The notes under the pieces were generated by a model. The model was not told where the DNA came from, ran no database searches, and was given only the letters and a program-made list of their open reading frames with translations. Positions 14,254 to 21,908 of a stretch of DNA of 24,030 bases are shown piece after piece. The stretch is from an uncultured Clostridia bacterium (GTDB lineage Bacteria; Bacillota; Clostridia; TANB77; CAG-508): the NCBI GenBank assembly GCA_944386335.1, contig CALXAQ010000087.1, forward strand, positions 1 through 24,030, written 5' to 3'. The translations under genes and the position numbers were made by a program. The stretch's first letter is position 1. Each line of letters opens with the position of its first letter.

Positions 14254-14889
14254 TTATTCGTCTAAGTGTGTAATTTTTCTAATATCGCTTGCTCTTTTTA
14301 ATGCCACCTTTTTCATTTCTAAATATACAATGATGCTCTTAGTTACAAAATATACTGCATATAAAATGGCTACTGCATTTAAGACATCTGTTAAAATAGT
14401 TGGATACATTTGCTGAATATATAATGCCACTAATGTAATGATAGAAAGTATCATTAATTCTATACCATGGATAGCAATTCTGCCACTGTCTTTATGATAA
14501 GCTCTTTCATATGTAGCTACCGTAACAGCCATAGCAACTAAGCTAAACACTTTTAAATCTACTAAATACACTTCTGGTCTAATGTGCACTGCACCTAAAT
14601 TTAAAAAAATAAAGTATAAAAGAAATACTATACCAAAGCAAAGATTTTCCAAAATATTTTTATCCATTTTTTCTTTTCTTACTTTGGAAATTGTTTTTTG
14701 TTTTTTTCTTTCCTTTCCTATTGCCTCTAACTGTTTTTCTTCTAATGCCTTTTTGGCAATTAAACTAGTTTTTTCTGTCTCTTGAATAATCATTTCTTCT
14801 TCATCTGTTTTTTTTGTTTTTTCTATTACTTGTGTTGTTTCTGTTACTTTTTCTCCTACTTTTCTTTTGCTCTCTTGTTTCTTTTTCAT
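14254..14889 (-). CDS. Unrecognised membrane protein with charged N-terminal tail
   Basis: I do not recognise a family. The 211-residue protein opens with about 75 highly charged residues (Lys, Glu, Thr; predicted helix or coiled coil and likely cytoplasmic). Four hydrophobic segments follow at about 83-101, 110-128, 140-161 and 163-183, the last two nearly touching, then a short basic tail ending RKITHLDE. The ATG follows the rsmE stop with no gap (TAAATG), and yicC starts 18 bases later, so it is co-transcribed with rsmE and yicC. A link to ribosome or RNA metabolism would be guessing from position. Confidence 0.8.
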   Translation of the reverse strand: MKKKQESKRKVGEKVTETTQVIEKTKKTDEEEMIIQETEKTSLIAKKALEEKQLEAIGKERKKQKTISKVRKEKMDKNILENLCFGIVFLLYFIFLNLGAVHIRPEVYLVDLKVFSLVAMAVTVATYERAYHKDSGRIAIHGIELMILSIITLVALYIQQMYPTILTDVLNAVAILYAVYFVTKSIIVYLEMKKVALKRASDIRKITHLDE

Positions 14890-15678
14890 TTAATTTAGAT
14901 TCCTTTCTGTATGAAATTTAGTTTTTTCATCCATAAACTCGTATAGGATATTTGCTAATATTACAATAGGTGCTGTTTCTGTTCTTAAAATATGCTCTCC
15001 TAGTGTTACACACTTTACTTGTTCTCCATAGGATTTTAATTTTTCAATCTCTTTATCAGAAATGCCACCTTCTGGTCCAATAAATATACCTATTTTACTC
15101 ACCTTTTCTTCTAATTCTATGCTTTTTCTTAAACAATTTTTTAAGGTATTTGCTTTTTCTTCTTCATATGCTACCAAAAATATATCATATTCTTTTATAT
15201 CTGTTTCTATCTCTTCTAATGTTCGTACCATCTTTATCTCTGGTATATCGTTTCTTTTACATTGTTTAGCAGCTACTTCTGCTATTTTCTGCCATCTATC
15301 TTGTTTTTTTATCCTATCATTTTCTGCTAACTTTACAATGGTTCTTTCTGTTATAACAGGTACAATACTACAAATTCCTATTTCTGTTGTTTTTTGTATA
15401 ATCCATTCTAATTTGTCTGCTTTTGGCAAGCTTTGATATAAAGTTACTGCTATTGGCTCTCTTTTTCTCTGATATTCTTCTTTTATTTTACACTGAATAA
15501 CTTTCTGTTGAACCTTTGTTATTTCCACTAAATAGGTTTCTTTTGTCTGCTTATTTCCTACTAAAAAAATATCTCCATTTTTCATTCTAAGCACATTTTT
15601 TATATGGTTGACATCAGTACCTTGAATGATTACCTGATTTTCTTGTATTTGACTTTCTTCTACAAAAAACTTTTGCAT
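14890..15678 (-). CDS. rsmE: 16S rRNA (uracil-1498-N3)-methyltransferase RsmE
   Basis: SPOUT-class methyltransferase that methylates N3 of U1498 in 16S rRNA using S-adenosylmethionine. From the ATG at 15678 it has 262 residues. The N-terminal PUA-like domain starts MQKFFVEESQI and includes HIKNVLRMKNGD. The SPOUT knot region shows LYQSLPKADKLEWIIQKTTEIG, AAKQCKRNDIPEI, then IGIFIGPEGGISDKEIE and VTLGEHILRTETAPI, the SAM-binding knot. The frame runs 20 codons further upstream to 15738 but without a ribosome binding site; GAGGA lies about 9 bases before the chosen ATG and the extra codons overlap the promoter. First gene of an rsmE-membrane protein-yicC unit. Confidence 0.96.
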   Translation of the reverse strand: MQKFFVEESQIQENQVIIQGTDVNHIKNVLRMKNGDIFLVGNKQTKETYLVEITKVQQKVIQCKIKEEYQRKREPIAVTLYQSLPKADKLEWIIQKTTEIGICSIVPVITERTIVKLAENDRIKKQDRWQKIAEVAAKQCKRNDIPEIKMVRTLEEIETDIKEYDIFLVAYEEEKANTLKNCLRKSIELEEKVSKIGIFIGPEGGISDKEIEKLKSYGEQVKCVTLGEHILRTETAPIVILANILYEFMDEKTKFHTERNLN

Positions 15679-15709
15679 TTTATCTTTTCCTCTTCTCTTT
15701 TCTATTGCT

Positions 15710-15738
15710 ATTTTACTATATTCGATAGAAAATAGCAA
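15710..15738 (-). promoter_or_regulatory. Promoter of the rsmE unit
   Basis: Minus-strand TTGCTA (15733-15738) and TAAAAT (15710-15715) are 17 bases apart, just downstream of the pepF terminator and 30 bases before the rsmE start. Confidence 0.7.
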
Positions 15739-15752
15739 GCCAAAAATCGTAT

Positions 15753-15778
15753 AAAAAAAGACCCTTTGGTCTTTTTTT
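15753..15778 (-). terminator. Terminator of pepF
   Basis: A seven-base A run, GACC, the loop CTTT, GGTC and a seven-base T run make a perfect, symmetrical intrinsic terminator. It stands 71 bases beyond the pepF stop and works in either direction. Confidence 0.9.
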
Positions 15779-15848
15779 AATGTTTTTTTTAATTGGTATA
15801 TTTAATCCTGACTTAAGTAGGACATATTGAGCAAATTATTTTACTTGT

Positions 15849-17606
15849 TCATTTTATTTTTTCTAATTGTTGCATTTTCTCTTTAAAATATTGTATTGTT
15901 ATTTTATATGGCTCTTCTGTTTCCAAATCTACATCTACCATTTTTAGTAATTCAATTGATTTCTTTGTACAACCTTGTTTTAACATATCTATATATTTCT
16001 CTTTATATCCTTGTTTTTGTGCTAAAATATTACTTGCAATGGTAATTGCTGCACTAATTCCTGTTGCATATTTATATACATAAAATGGCGTATAAAAATG
16101 TGGTATTCTTTCCCACTCATATTGTATATTTTTATCTACTACTACTGCTTTACCAAAATAGTCTTCATTTAATTGATAATATATGTTGTTTAAATCTTGT
16201 GCGGACAACATTTCACCTTTTTCTATTCTTTCATGTACTTGTTTTTCAAATTCTGTAAACATCGTTTGCCTAAAGAAAGTAGTTCTTATCATTTCTAATA
16301 AGTCATATAACAAAGCTTGCTTTTTATTCTTATTTGCTTCTTTAGCTATCTGGTATTCTGCTAATAGAATTTCATTTACCGTAGAAGCTACTTCTGCTAC
16401 CATAATGGTATAATTTGCATCTAAAATTCCTTGTGAATGACTTGCATAATAAGAATGCATGCTATGTCCTAATTCATGTGCAATAGTGCTAACATCCCTT
16501 TTGGTATTCATAAAATTTAGCAATACATATGGATGTACTCCATAAACACCCATGCTATAAGCTCCGCTTCTTTTATTCTGTTTTGGATAAACATCTAGCC
16601 ATTGATTGTCAAAAGCCATTCTTAATAATTGTACATATTCTTTTCCTAAAATAGATAATCCTTGTAATACTTCTTTTTTAGCCTCTTCAAAAGAAATATT
16701 ATCTTTTTCTTCTAATGGATTTACATAGATATCATATAAGTGCATTTCTTCCATACTTAATAGCTGTTTTTTCCATCTCATAAATTCTTGGTTTTCTTTT
16801 AAATTTTCTCTTACTACTTTTAAAAGCTTTTCATAAACTAGTAAACTTCCATCATCTTCTTTTACTGCTTTTTCTAAAGAACTTTGATAATTCCTTATTT
16901 TAGCTGTTACTGTAGCTTCCTTTACTCTTGTTAAATATAGTTGTGTTATTGTATTTTCAACTTTTTGATATGCATTATACATACTATCAAAAGCTTTTTT
17001 TCTAACTTTTAGCTGATTACTTTTCAAGAAAGTAGAATAACTTGCCTCTGTTATCTCTTCTTCCTTGCCATTTACCTGTATTTTTTTAAACTTTAATTCT
17101 GTGTTCGTAAATGTATCAAAAGTATTTTCTGCTCCTGCAAAAACTTCGGAATAGCTAGCTAGCATTTCTTCCTGTTTTTTAGAAAGTGTATGTTGTTTTT
17201 CTTCTAATAATTTTCCTAATATCCTCTTATATTTTTGTAAAGCTGGATTTTGGATATATTCTTGTACTTTTTCCTCTTCCATTTCTAGCAGTTCTGGCTC
17301 TATAAATGCTGTCATCTCCGAAAATTTTGTGCCTATATTTTCTGCTTCCTGATACAATTTTATCGCTTCTGGGTTTGCCATATCTAAATGATAAGCTAGC
17401 ATGGCGTAGCTATATATTTTCTCATAAGAGCATAAGGCATTTTCATATGTCACATAACATTTTTCTAAATTTTCTACATTTTGTGCTAAAGTACCTTCTT
17501 TTTCTTTTATTTTCTGTAATTGTTTTTCGCATACTTGTTTTTCTTTTTCATATGCTCTTCTATTTTCAAAAATATCTCGTAAATTCCATTGTTCTTGCTC
17601 TCTCAT
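15849..17606 (-). CDS. pepF: Oligoendopeptidase F (M3 metallopeptidase)
   Basis: Cytoplasmic zinc peptidase that cleaves short peptides. The 585 residues match the family. A helical N-terminal lobe starts with QEQWNLRDIFENRRAYEKE; the catalytic zinc motif HELGH is at about 377-381 (STIAHELGHSMHSYYA), and the third ligand Glu lies in MVAEVASTVNE about 25 residues on. The C-terminal part shows QMFTEFEKQ-like TMFTEFEKQVHERIEKGE, then HFYTPFYVYKYATGISAA, both typical. GAGGAGG precedes the ATG. It follows the phosphoesterase after a REP-like palindrome and ends in a strong terminator. Confidence 0.97.
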   Translation of the reverse strand: MREQEQWNLRDIFENRRAYEKEKQVCEKQLQKIKEKEGTLAQNVENLEKCYVTYENALCSYEKIYSYAMLAYHLDMANPEAIKLYQEAENIGTKFSEMTAFIEPELLEMEEEKVQEYIQNPALQKYKRILGKLLEEKQHTLSKKQEEMLASYSEVFAGAENTFDTFTNTELKFKKIQVNGKEEEITEASYSTFLKSNQLKVRKKAFDSMYNAYQKVENTITQLYLTRVKEATVTAKIRNYQSSLEKAVKEDDGSLLVYEKLLKVVRENLKENQEFMRWKKQLLSMEEMHLYDIYVNPLEEKDNISFEEAKKEVLQGLSILGKEYVQLLRMAFDNQWLDVYPKQNKRSGAYSMGVYGVHPYVLLNFMNTKRDVSTIAHELGHSMHSYYASHSQGILDANYTIMVAEVASTVNEILLAEYQIAKEANKNKKQALLYDLLEMIRTTFFRQTMFTEFEKQVHERIEKGEMLSAQDLNNIYYQLNEDYFGKAVVVDKNIQYEWERIPHFYTPFYVYKYATGISAAITIASNILAQKQGYKEKYIDMLKQGCTKKSIELLKMVDVDLETEEPYKITIQYFKEKMQQLEKIK

Positions 17607-17626
17607 TTTATCCTCCTCTTTTTTTG

Positions 17627-17686
17627 GTCAGTAGGGACGGAGGTTTTTGACAAAAATGTTGCCTAAAAATCTCCGTCTCCACTGAC
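17627..17686. repeat. REP-like imperfect palindrome
   Basis: Two 22-base arms (17627-17648 and 17665-17686) are inverted copies with three mismatches around a 16-base loop. The arms contain GGGACGG and CCGTCTCC flanked by GTCAGT and ACTGAC, and end in T5/A5. As plus-strand RNA two of the three mismatches become G-U pairs. No T-run follows on the minus strand. The right arm includes the last sense codons and the stop of the phosphoesterase gene; the other edge is just upstream of the pepF ribosome binding site. From memory, elements with a GGGACGG core are common as dispersed repeats in clostridia; only one copy is seen here. Confidence 0.8.
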
Positions 17687-18394
17687 AACTTTTCCTAGGT
17701 GAAAATCTAAATAGTCTGCACTAATTAGTTTAAAATAAATTCCTTCTACTTTTCCTTCTATTGCATCTTGATGTGATTTTCCATGTAAATGACCATAGTA
17801 GCATTTGGTTATTCCATATTGTTTCATAATATCAATAAATTCTCTGTGATAAATGATATTTTCTTTTTTAGTTGCTTTTGTAATAGGAGGATAATGCATA
17901 ATGGCTATTTTTTCTTTTTCTTCTCCATATTTTTGTATTGCCTCTTGTATAGAAAACTCTAATCTATTAGCTTCTCTATGAATCATTTTTTTACTGTTTT
18001 CAGAATCTAATAAACTCCAACCTCTTGTACCCACAATGATTTTATCTTCTACTAGAAAACTATTATTGTATAAAAAATCTACATTTCCTATATGATGTTC
18101 TACTAAGAAACGTTTCATACTAGTAATAGTGGTCCACCAATAATCATGATTTCCTTTTAACATAATCTTTTTACCTGGTAATTGATTCAAATACTCAAAA
18201 TCTTTTATGGTATCTTCTAAATACATTGCCCAGGAAAAATCTCCTGCTAGTATCACCGTATCTTCTGGTTTTACTTTACTTAGCCAGTCTTCTTTTATTT
18301 TTTCGCTATGCCCCTCCCAATTAGCACCAAAAACGCTCATTGGTTTCTCTTCTCCAAAAGATAAATGCAAATCTCCTATCACATATATTGGCAT
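17663..18394 (-). CDS. Metallophosphoesterase (calcineurin-like)
   Basis: A 243-residue calcineurin-like phosphoesterase of the type often encoded near tRNA and nucleotide genes in Bacillota; the substrate is unknown. Metal-binding motifs appear in order: GDLHL (about 7-11), GDFSWAM (50-56), KGNHDYWW (79-86), MHYPP (167-171) and GHLHGK (199-204). The last six residues, SGDGDF, and the stop codon are read from one arm of a REP-like palindrome, so the original C-terminus may have been replaced by insertion of that repeat. GAGGGGAAGGA precedes the ATG. It starts 22 bases after tsaD. Confidence 0.93.
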   Translation of the reverse strand: MPIYVIGDLHLSFGEEKPMSVFGANWEGHSEKIKEDWLSKVKPEDTVILAGDFSWAMYLEDTIKDFEYLNQLPGKKIMLKGNHDYWWTTITSMKRFLVEHHIGNVDFLYNNSFLVEDKIIVGTRGWSLLDSENSKKMIHREANRLEFSIQEAIQKYGEEKEKIAIMHYPPITKATKKENIIYHREFIDIMKQYGITKCYYGHLHGKSHQDAIEGKVEGIYFKLISADYLDFHLGKVVSGDGDF

Positions 18395-18416
18395 CTCTTT
18401 CCTTCCCCTCTATTTT

Positions 18417-19418
18417 CTACTTTTCACCTATTCTCAAATTAGGAATGGCATTTAGTTCCAAATCTGATTTTAATCCGCTGATATAATTATAATAGCCTGC
18501 TGAGGCAATCATTGCTCCATTATCAGTACACAAAACAGGCTCTGGATAGTATACTTTCATACCTTCTGTATCTTCTAACTCCATAAAGCGTTGCCTTATA
18601 TAGGTATTCGCAGACACACCTCCTGCTAATGCTACTGTGTGTATATTTAGCATTTTTGTTGCTTTTAACGTATTCACTATTAATATATCTGTTACTGTTT
18701 TTTCAATACTAGCACATAAATCTGCTTGATTCACATCTGGTTGTTTATGATGTAGATTGATTACTGCTGTTTTAATACCGCTAAAACTAAAATCTAAATT
18801 ATCAAAATGTGTTTTAGGAAATAAGATATTAGCTTGTCCTTCTTTAGCCAATTTATCTACCTTTGGTCCTCCTGGATATCCCAAGCCAATCACTCTAGCT
18901 ACTTTATCAAATGCTTCTCCAATAGCATCATCCTTTGTTTTTCCTAATATTTCATACTCTTTATAATCTTTAATGTGAATCAAGTGTGTATGTCCACCTG
19001 AAATAACTAAACATAAAAATGGTGGTTTTAAATCTTTGTGAGTAATATAATTTGCAGCAATATGTCCCTCTAAATGGTTTGTTCCAATAAGAGGTTTGCA
19101 AATAGCATAGCTTAATGCCTTAGCATAAGATACTCCCACTAATAAAGCTCCTACTAATCCTGGTCCATAAGTACATGCAATGGCGTCTATGTCTTGCAAA
19201 GTACAGCCTGCATCTTTTAGTGCTTTTTTCGTTACATTAGAAATAGCTTCTACATGGTTTCTAGAAGCTATTTCTGGAACTACTCCTCCAAATTTCTCAT
19301 GAATTGCTATTTGAGAACTAATTTCATTAGATAATACTTCTCTTCCATTTCTTACTACTGCTACTGATGTTTCATCACAACTAGATTCTATTCCTAATAT
19401 GGTAATATTTTCTTTCAT
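18417..19418 (-). CDS. tsaD: tRNA N6-adenosine threonylcarbamoyltransferase TsaD
   Basis: Transfers threonylcarbamoyl to A37 of ANN-decoding tRNAs as part of the TsaBDE complex; an essential tRNA modification enzyme. From the ATG at 19418 it has 333 residues. The ASKHA-fold signature ILGIESSCDETSVAVV opens the protein, then GGVVPEIASRNHVEAI, the metal-binding NHLEGHIAANY, LVISGGHTHL, DDAIGEAFDKVARVIGLGYPGG and VALAGGVSANTYIR. The frame opens 13 codons earlier, inside the terminator of the preceding gene; GAAGGA lies 7 bases before the chosen ATG. No tsaB or tsaE is in the window. Confidence 0.97.
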   Translation of the reverse strand: MKENITILGIESSCDETSVAVVRNGREVLSNEISSQIAIHEKFGGVVPEIASRNHVEAISNVTKKALKDAGCTLQDIDAIACTYGPGLVGALLVGVSYAKALSYAICKPLIGTNHLEGHIAANYITHKDLKPPFLCLVISGGHTHLIHIKDYKEYEILGKTKDDAIGEAFDKVARVIGLGYPGGPKVDKLAKEGQANILFPKTHFDNLDFSFSGIKTAVINLHHKQPDVNQADLCASIEKTVTDILIVNTLKATKMLNIHTVALAGGVSANTYIRQRFMELEDTEGMKVYYPEPVLCTDNGAMIASAGYYNYISGLKSDLELNAIPNLRIGEK

Positions 19419-19449
19419 CTTGTTTCCTTCTATTCTCTTTATTTTATAG

Positions 19450-19475
19450 AAAAGCACCTTTCACCTAGTGCTTTT
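19450..19475 (-). terminator. Terminator between the M50 protease gene and tsaD
   Basis: AAAAGCAC and GTGCTTTT form an 8-bp stem around a 10-base loop, 15 bases past the stop of the M50 gene. It separates the kinase-protease pair from tsaD. Confidence 0.8.
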
Positions 19476-19490
19476 GGTATAAGTTTTCCT

Positions 19491-20234
19491 TTAAAGCAAA
19501 CCAAACATACCTCCAATTAAACTGGTTATACCCGAATATACTGCATTAATAATTGGAGAAATAATATCTCCTGCAATTCCACTAATCCATAGTATGACAA
19601 ATATCATATAAAAAACATATTGATATTGATCCATCCACGCTTGTGCATTATATGGTAAAAAATGTCTTAATACTTTAGAGCCATCTAATGGTGGAAGTGG
19701 AATTAAATTAAAAATACCAAGCCCTATATTAATGGCTATCGTCATTTGAATAATTGTCATAGTAATGATTCCTATTTGACTACCTATTGCAAACATTGGT
19801 GTAAATCTTAATATTACACAATAAATAATGGTAAATAAGATTGCAAGTAGAATATTCATAGTTGGTCCCGCAATAGAAACAATGGCATCTCCTGCTGACA
19901 TGGATATTTTTCTATTATAATTTCTAGGGCTAACTTCTACTGGCTTTCCCCATCCAAATCCTGCAAAAAGAAGCATAATAGAACCTATTGGATCTAAATG
20001 AGCCAAAGGATTTAATGTAAGCCTTCCTTGTCTTCTAGGCGTATCATCTCCTAATTTATCTGCTGCAAAAGCATGTGCATATTCATGGAAGGTAATCGCT
20101 ATTAATACTCCTGGTACGGTTAATAATAAATTTAGTAATTCTGCGGGGTTACTTAAATATCTCCCTAACATCATAATAACTAATACTGCCATAATTACAT
20201 ATAGCATTCTTCTATCAAATGTAAATCCAAACAT
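19491..20234 (-). CDS. Site-2 protease family membrane peptidase (M50)
   Basis: A membrane zinc metalloprotease of the site-2 protease superfamily, FtsH-like in topology but of the M50 short class common in Bacillota. From the ATG at 20234 it has 247 residues. The zinc motif HEYAH is at 50-54 inside a membrane helix; RLTLNPLAHLDPIGSI follows, and the third ligand Asp lies in FNLIPLPPLDGSK. At least five hydrophobic segments are visible. AAGGAG stands 8 bases before the ATG and overlaps the last codons of the kinase gene upstream, so the two are probably translationally coupled. The frame opens seven codons earlier, inside the kinase gene; that start lacks a ribosome binding site. The substrate is unknown. 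Confidence 0.93.
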   Translation of the reverse strand: MFGFTFDRRMLYVIMAVLVIMMLGRYLSNPAELLNLLLTVPGVLIAITFHEYAHAFAADKLGDDTPRRQGRLTLNPLAHLDPIGSIMLLFAGFGWGKPVEVSPRNYNRKISMSAGDAIVSIAGPTMNILLAILFTIIYCVILRFTPMFAIGSQIGIITMTIIQMTIAINIGLGIFNLIPLPPLDGSKVLRHFLPYNAQAWMDQYQYVFYMIFVILWISGIAGDIISPIINAVYSGITSLIGGMFGLL

Positions 20235-20235
20235 A

Positions 20236-21126
20236 TTATTCTCCTTTTTTATCATTTATTATTTTATAAGTGTCTTTTAAAATTTCATATCTTAAGCTAA
20301 TTAATCTTTGATAAAATTCTTTTCTAATAGTTGACATACAAGTTATACTATCTATAAAGTTTTTAATTGCCACTAAATCTATTTTAGTGAAAATCCTTTC
20401 TATAGCATTATTGCAGTCTTTATTGTTTAAACTTTTTATATAGATCATATAATTTATTTTCTTTCCATTTTCTTTTATACAAGAACAGCAATTAATTGCT
20501 AAGTTTTTTATTTCTACCTCAGTTAATTTTTCTATTTCCTTGTCTTCTAACATAGGATTCAAACATGAACCGCAATCATATATAGGAGCAAATTCTGCCC
20601 TTTCGTTTTTCTTATTTACTAGAAGTCCCCAATTTCCATTATGCCTGTCTGTATTTCCGATCAAACTATCTACTATAAACATATTCCAAAATTTTTCTTT
20701 TATATTATTTGTAACCGTAATATTCATTTTCGTTAACTCTGTTATACTTTCTATTACTTCCATAATATCTTCTAATTCTGTTTCTATTTTTTTATCTGGA
20801 TTTGCACTTAATGCTAAACTTTCAAATTCATATAAAGCATTATTATCGTCTGTAAAATCTTCACAAGCACATACAATTTTTTCTTTTTCCTTATAGTAGT
20901 AAGTTCCTAATAGTGTATTTTGTGTTTTAAAACCTACTAACGAAAAAATATTACTTCCTACATACTCTGAAAATGCATTATTAATATAGGATATTTTTTT
21001 ATTTTTCTCTCTTACTGGATCTGGAAACTTTACTAAATATCGTTTATGATCATAAATTAGTGTTTTCTTTTTTTCTGATCCTTTATAATAATTTAATTCT
21101 TCTATTGCTTTTGAAAAATCTACCAT
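20236..21126 (-). CDS. HipA/CtkA-like serine/threonine kinase
   Basis: A 296-residue protein resembling the kinase fold of HipA toxins and the Helicobacter protein CtkA. KFPD (33-36) fits the ATP-binding lysine region. The catalytic loop is GNTDRHNGNWG (157-167; NxDRHxxNWG in HipA-like proteins) and the metal-binding motif is IYDCGS (182-187). There is no HipA N-terminal subdomain and no HipB-like antitoxin gene beside it. AGGTGCAGC-type spacing after GGAGG supports the ATG at 21126. It has its own promoter; its stop is one base from the start of the M50 protease, which suggests joint action. Whether it is a toxin or a regulatory kinase cannot be told from sequence. Confidence 0.87.
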   Translation of the reverse strand: MVDFSKAIEELNYYKGSEKKKTLIYDHKRYLVKFPDPVREKNKKISYINNAFSEYVGSNIFSLVGFKTQNTLLGTYYYKEKEKIVCACEDFTDDNNALYEFESLALSANPDKKIETELEDIMEVIESITELTKMNITVTNNIKEKFWNMFIVDSLIGNTDRHNGNWGLLVNKKNERAEFAPIYDCGSCLNPMLEDKEIEKLTEVEIKNLAINCCSCIKENGKKINYMIYIKSLNNKDCNNAIERIFTKIDLVAIKNFIDSITCMSTIRKEFYQRLISLRYEILKDTYKIINDKKGE

Positions 21127-21188
21127 GCTGCACCTCCATTATCTTCTATTTCAAAAAGTTGTTATTTCTTTGTTAGATTACTTTTCAT

Positions 21189-21217
21189 ACTATATCACAT
21201 TTCCTGTAAAAATTCAA
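21189..21217 (-). promoter_or_regulatory. Promoter of the kinase-protease pair
   Basis: Minus-strand TTGAAT (21212-21217) and TATAGT (21189-21194) are 17 bases apart, with TG one base before the -10 (extended -10). The leader is about 55 bases. Confidence 0.75.
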
Positions 21218-21266
21218 TTATTTGTAAATATTTTTACCTTTACTTGATTTTTAAAGGCTAAAAAAT

Positions 21267-21290
21267 AAAAAGTGCAATGCTACACTTTTT
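21267..21290 (-). terminator. Terminator after the 130-residue unknown gene
   Basis: AAAAAGTG (21267-21274) pairs with CACTTTTT (21283-21290) around an 8-base loop, 24 bases beyond the stop at 21315. It insulates the kinase promoter from transcription out of the element. Confidence 0.82.
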
Positions 21291-21314
21291 ATTCTTATAT
21301 TATGATAACTTATT

Positions 21315-21707
21315 TTAACGATCATCTCTCTGCCATCTATCAAATTCAGCATCTGTTAAATGTTTTGGTTTTTGACCAGTCCATTTAGCTTCCTCAAGAG
21401 CTTCGCTTCTTGGATTTTCTCTCTGACTTTGTTGAATAAGTTGTTGCTGTCTTCTGGACAAGCTTTGCTGAAGTTTCTCTAACTCTTCCACACTTTTTCT
21501 TTTTAATGCATCAGTAGATGTATTAGATAAATTCCAAATACTACTATCAAAACTATTTATTTTCTTTATTTGTCCAATTAAATTAACTATTTGCGTTGCT
21601 AACATTGATTTTTCATACTCTTCAGCTTGTCGCTTATTTTTTATATCTGCTATTTGTGCATCTTTTGAACCTTTAAAACGATTACGTAAATTATCTAACA
21701 TTCCCAT
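21315..21707 (-). CDS. Unrecognised helical protein
   Basis: I do not recognise this protein of about 130 residues. It is basic and helical throughout: a Lys/Arg-rich N-terminus (MGMLDNLRNRFKGSKD), a central helix around IVNLIGQIKKINSFDS, then a Gln-rich coiled-coil stretch LEKLQQSLSRRQQQLIQQSQ and a C-terminal tail LTDAEFDRWQRDDR. No membrane segment or signal peptide. Two in-frame ATG codons precede MLDN; AAGGGG is 2 bases from the first (21713) and 8 from the second (21707), which is preferred. It has a near-consensus promoter overlapping the end of the Fic remnant, and its own terminator, so it is a single-gene unit at the edge of the integrative element. Confidence 0.75.
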   Translation of the reverse strand: MGMLDNLRNRFKGSKDAQIADIKNKRQAEEYEKSMLATQIVNLIGQIKKINSFDSSIWNLSNTSTDALKRKSVEELEKLQQSLSRRQQQLIQQSQRENPRSEALEEAKWTGQKPKHLTDAEFDRWQRDDR

Positions 21708-21749
21708 ATTCATTTCCCCTTTTCTATAAGATTTTTCACTTATATCTAT

Positions 21750-21778
21750 ATTATAGCATAAAATACTTTAAAAAGCAA
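21750..21778 (-). promoter_or_regulatory. Extended -10 promoter of the unknown helical protein
   Basis: Minus-strand TTGCTT (21773-21778) and TATAAT (21750-21755, perfect) are 17 bases apart, with TG one base before the -10. The -35 lies inside the last codons of the Fic remnant. Confidence 0.82.
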
Positions 21779-21905
21779 AATTTTCCTTACTAAAAGTACT
21801 TCCTTCTAGTTTATTGGAATGGTACAGATATTCTATTTTAATGGCATCATATGCTGAATTTTTTATTTTGGATAATTTTTGCATAGCATTAATAGATATC
21901 TTCAT
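21768..21905 (-). pseudogene. Truncated Fic-family N-terminus (inhibitory-helix motif only)
   Basis: A 45-codon frame (46 from a second ATG at 21908) with AAGGAG 7 bases upstream. The middle reads AIKIEYLYHSNKLEGSTFSK. SNKLEG fits the Fic inhibitory motif (S/T)xxxE(G/N), in the context IEYxYxSNxxEGxT that lies at the N-terminus of class II Fic AMP-transferases. The HPFxxGNGR active-site motif and everything after it are missing: the frame stops at once after KENFAF. Most likely a remnant of a Fic gene cut off by insertion or deletion. A small free-standing inhibitor similar in idea to VbhA cannot be excluded. Confidence 0.65.
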
Positions 21906-21908
21906 CAT

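Noticed and set aside
15806..15822. Near-palindrome around ACTTAAGT between pepF and its terminator
   Set aside because: The outer arms pair only with a bulge, and it lies in the 3' untranslated part of pepF; no reason to call it an operator.
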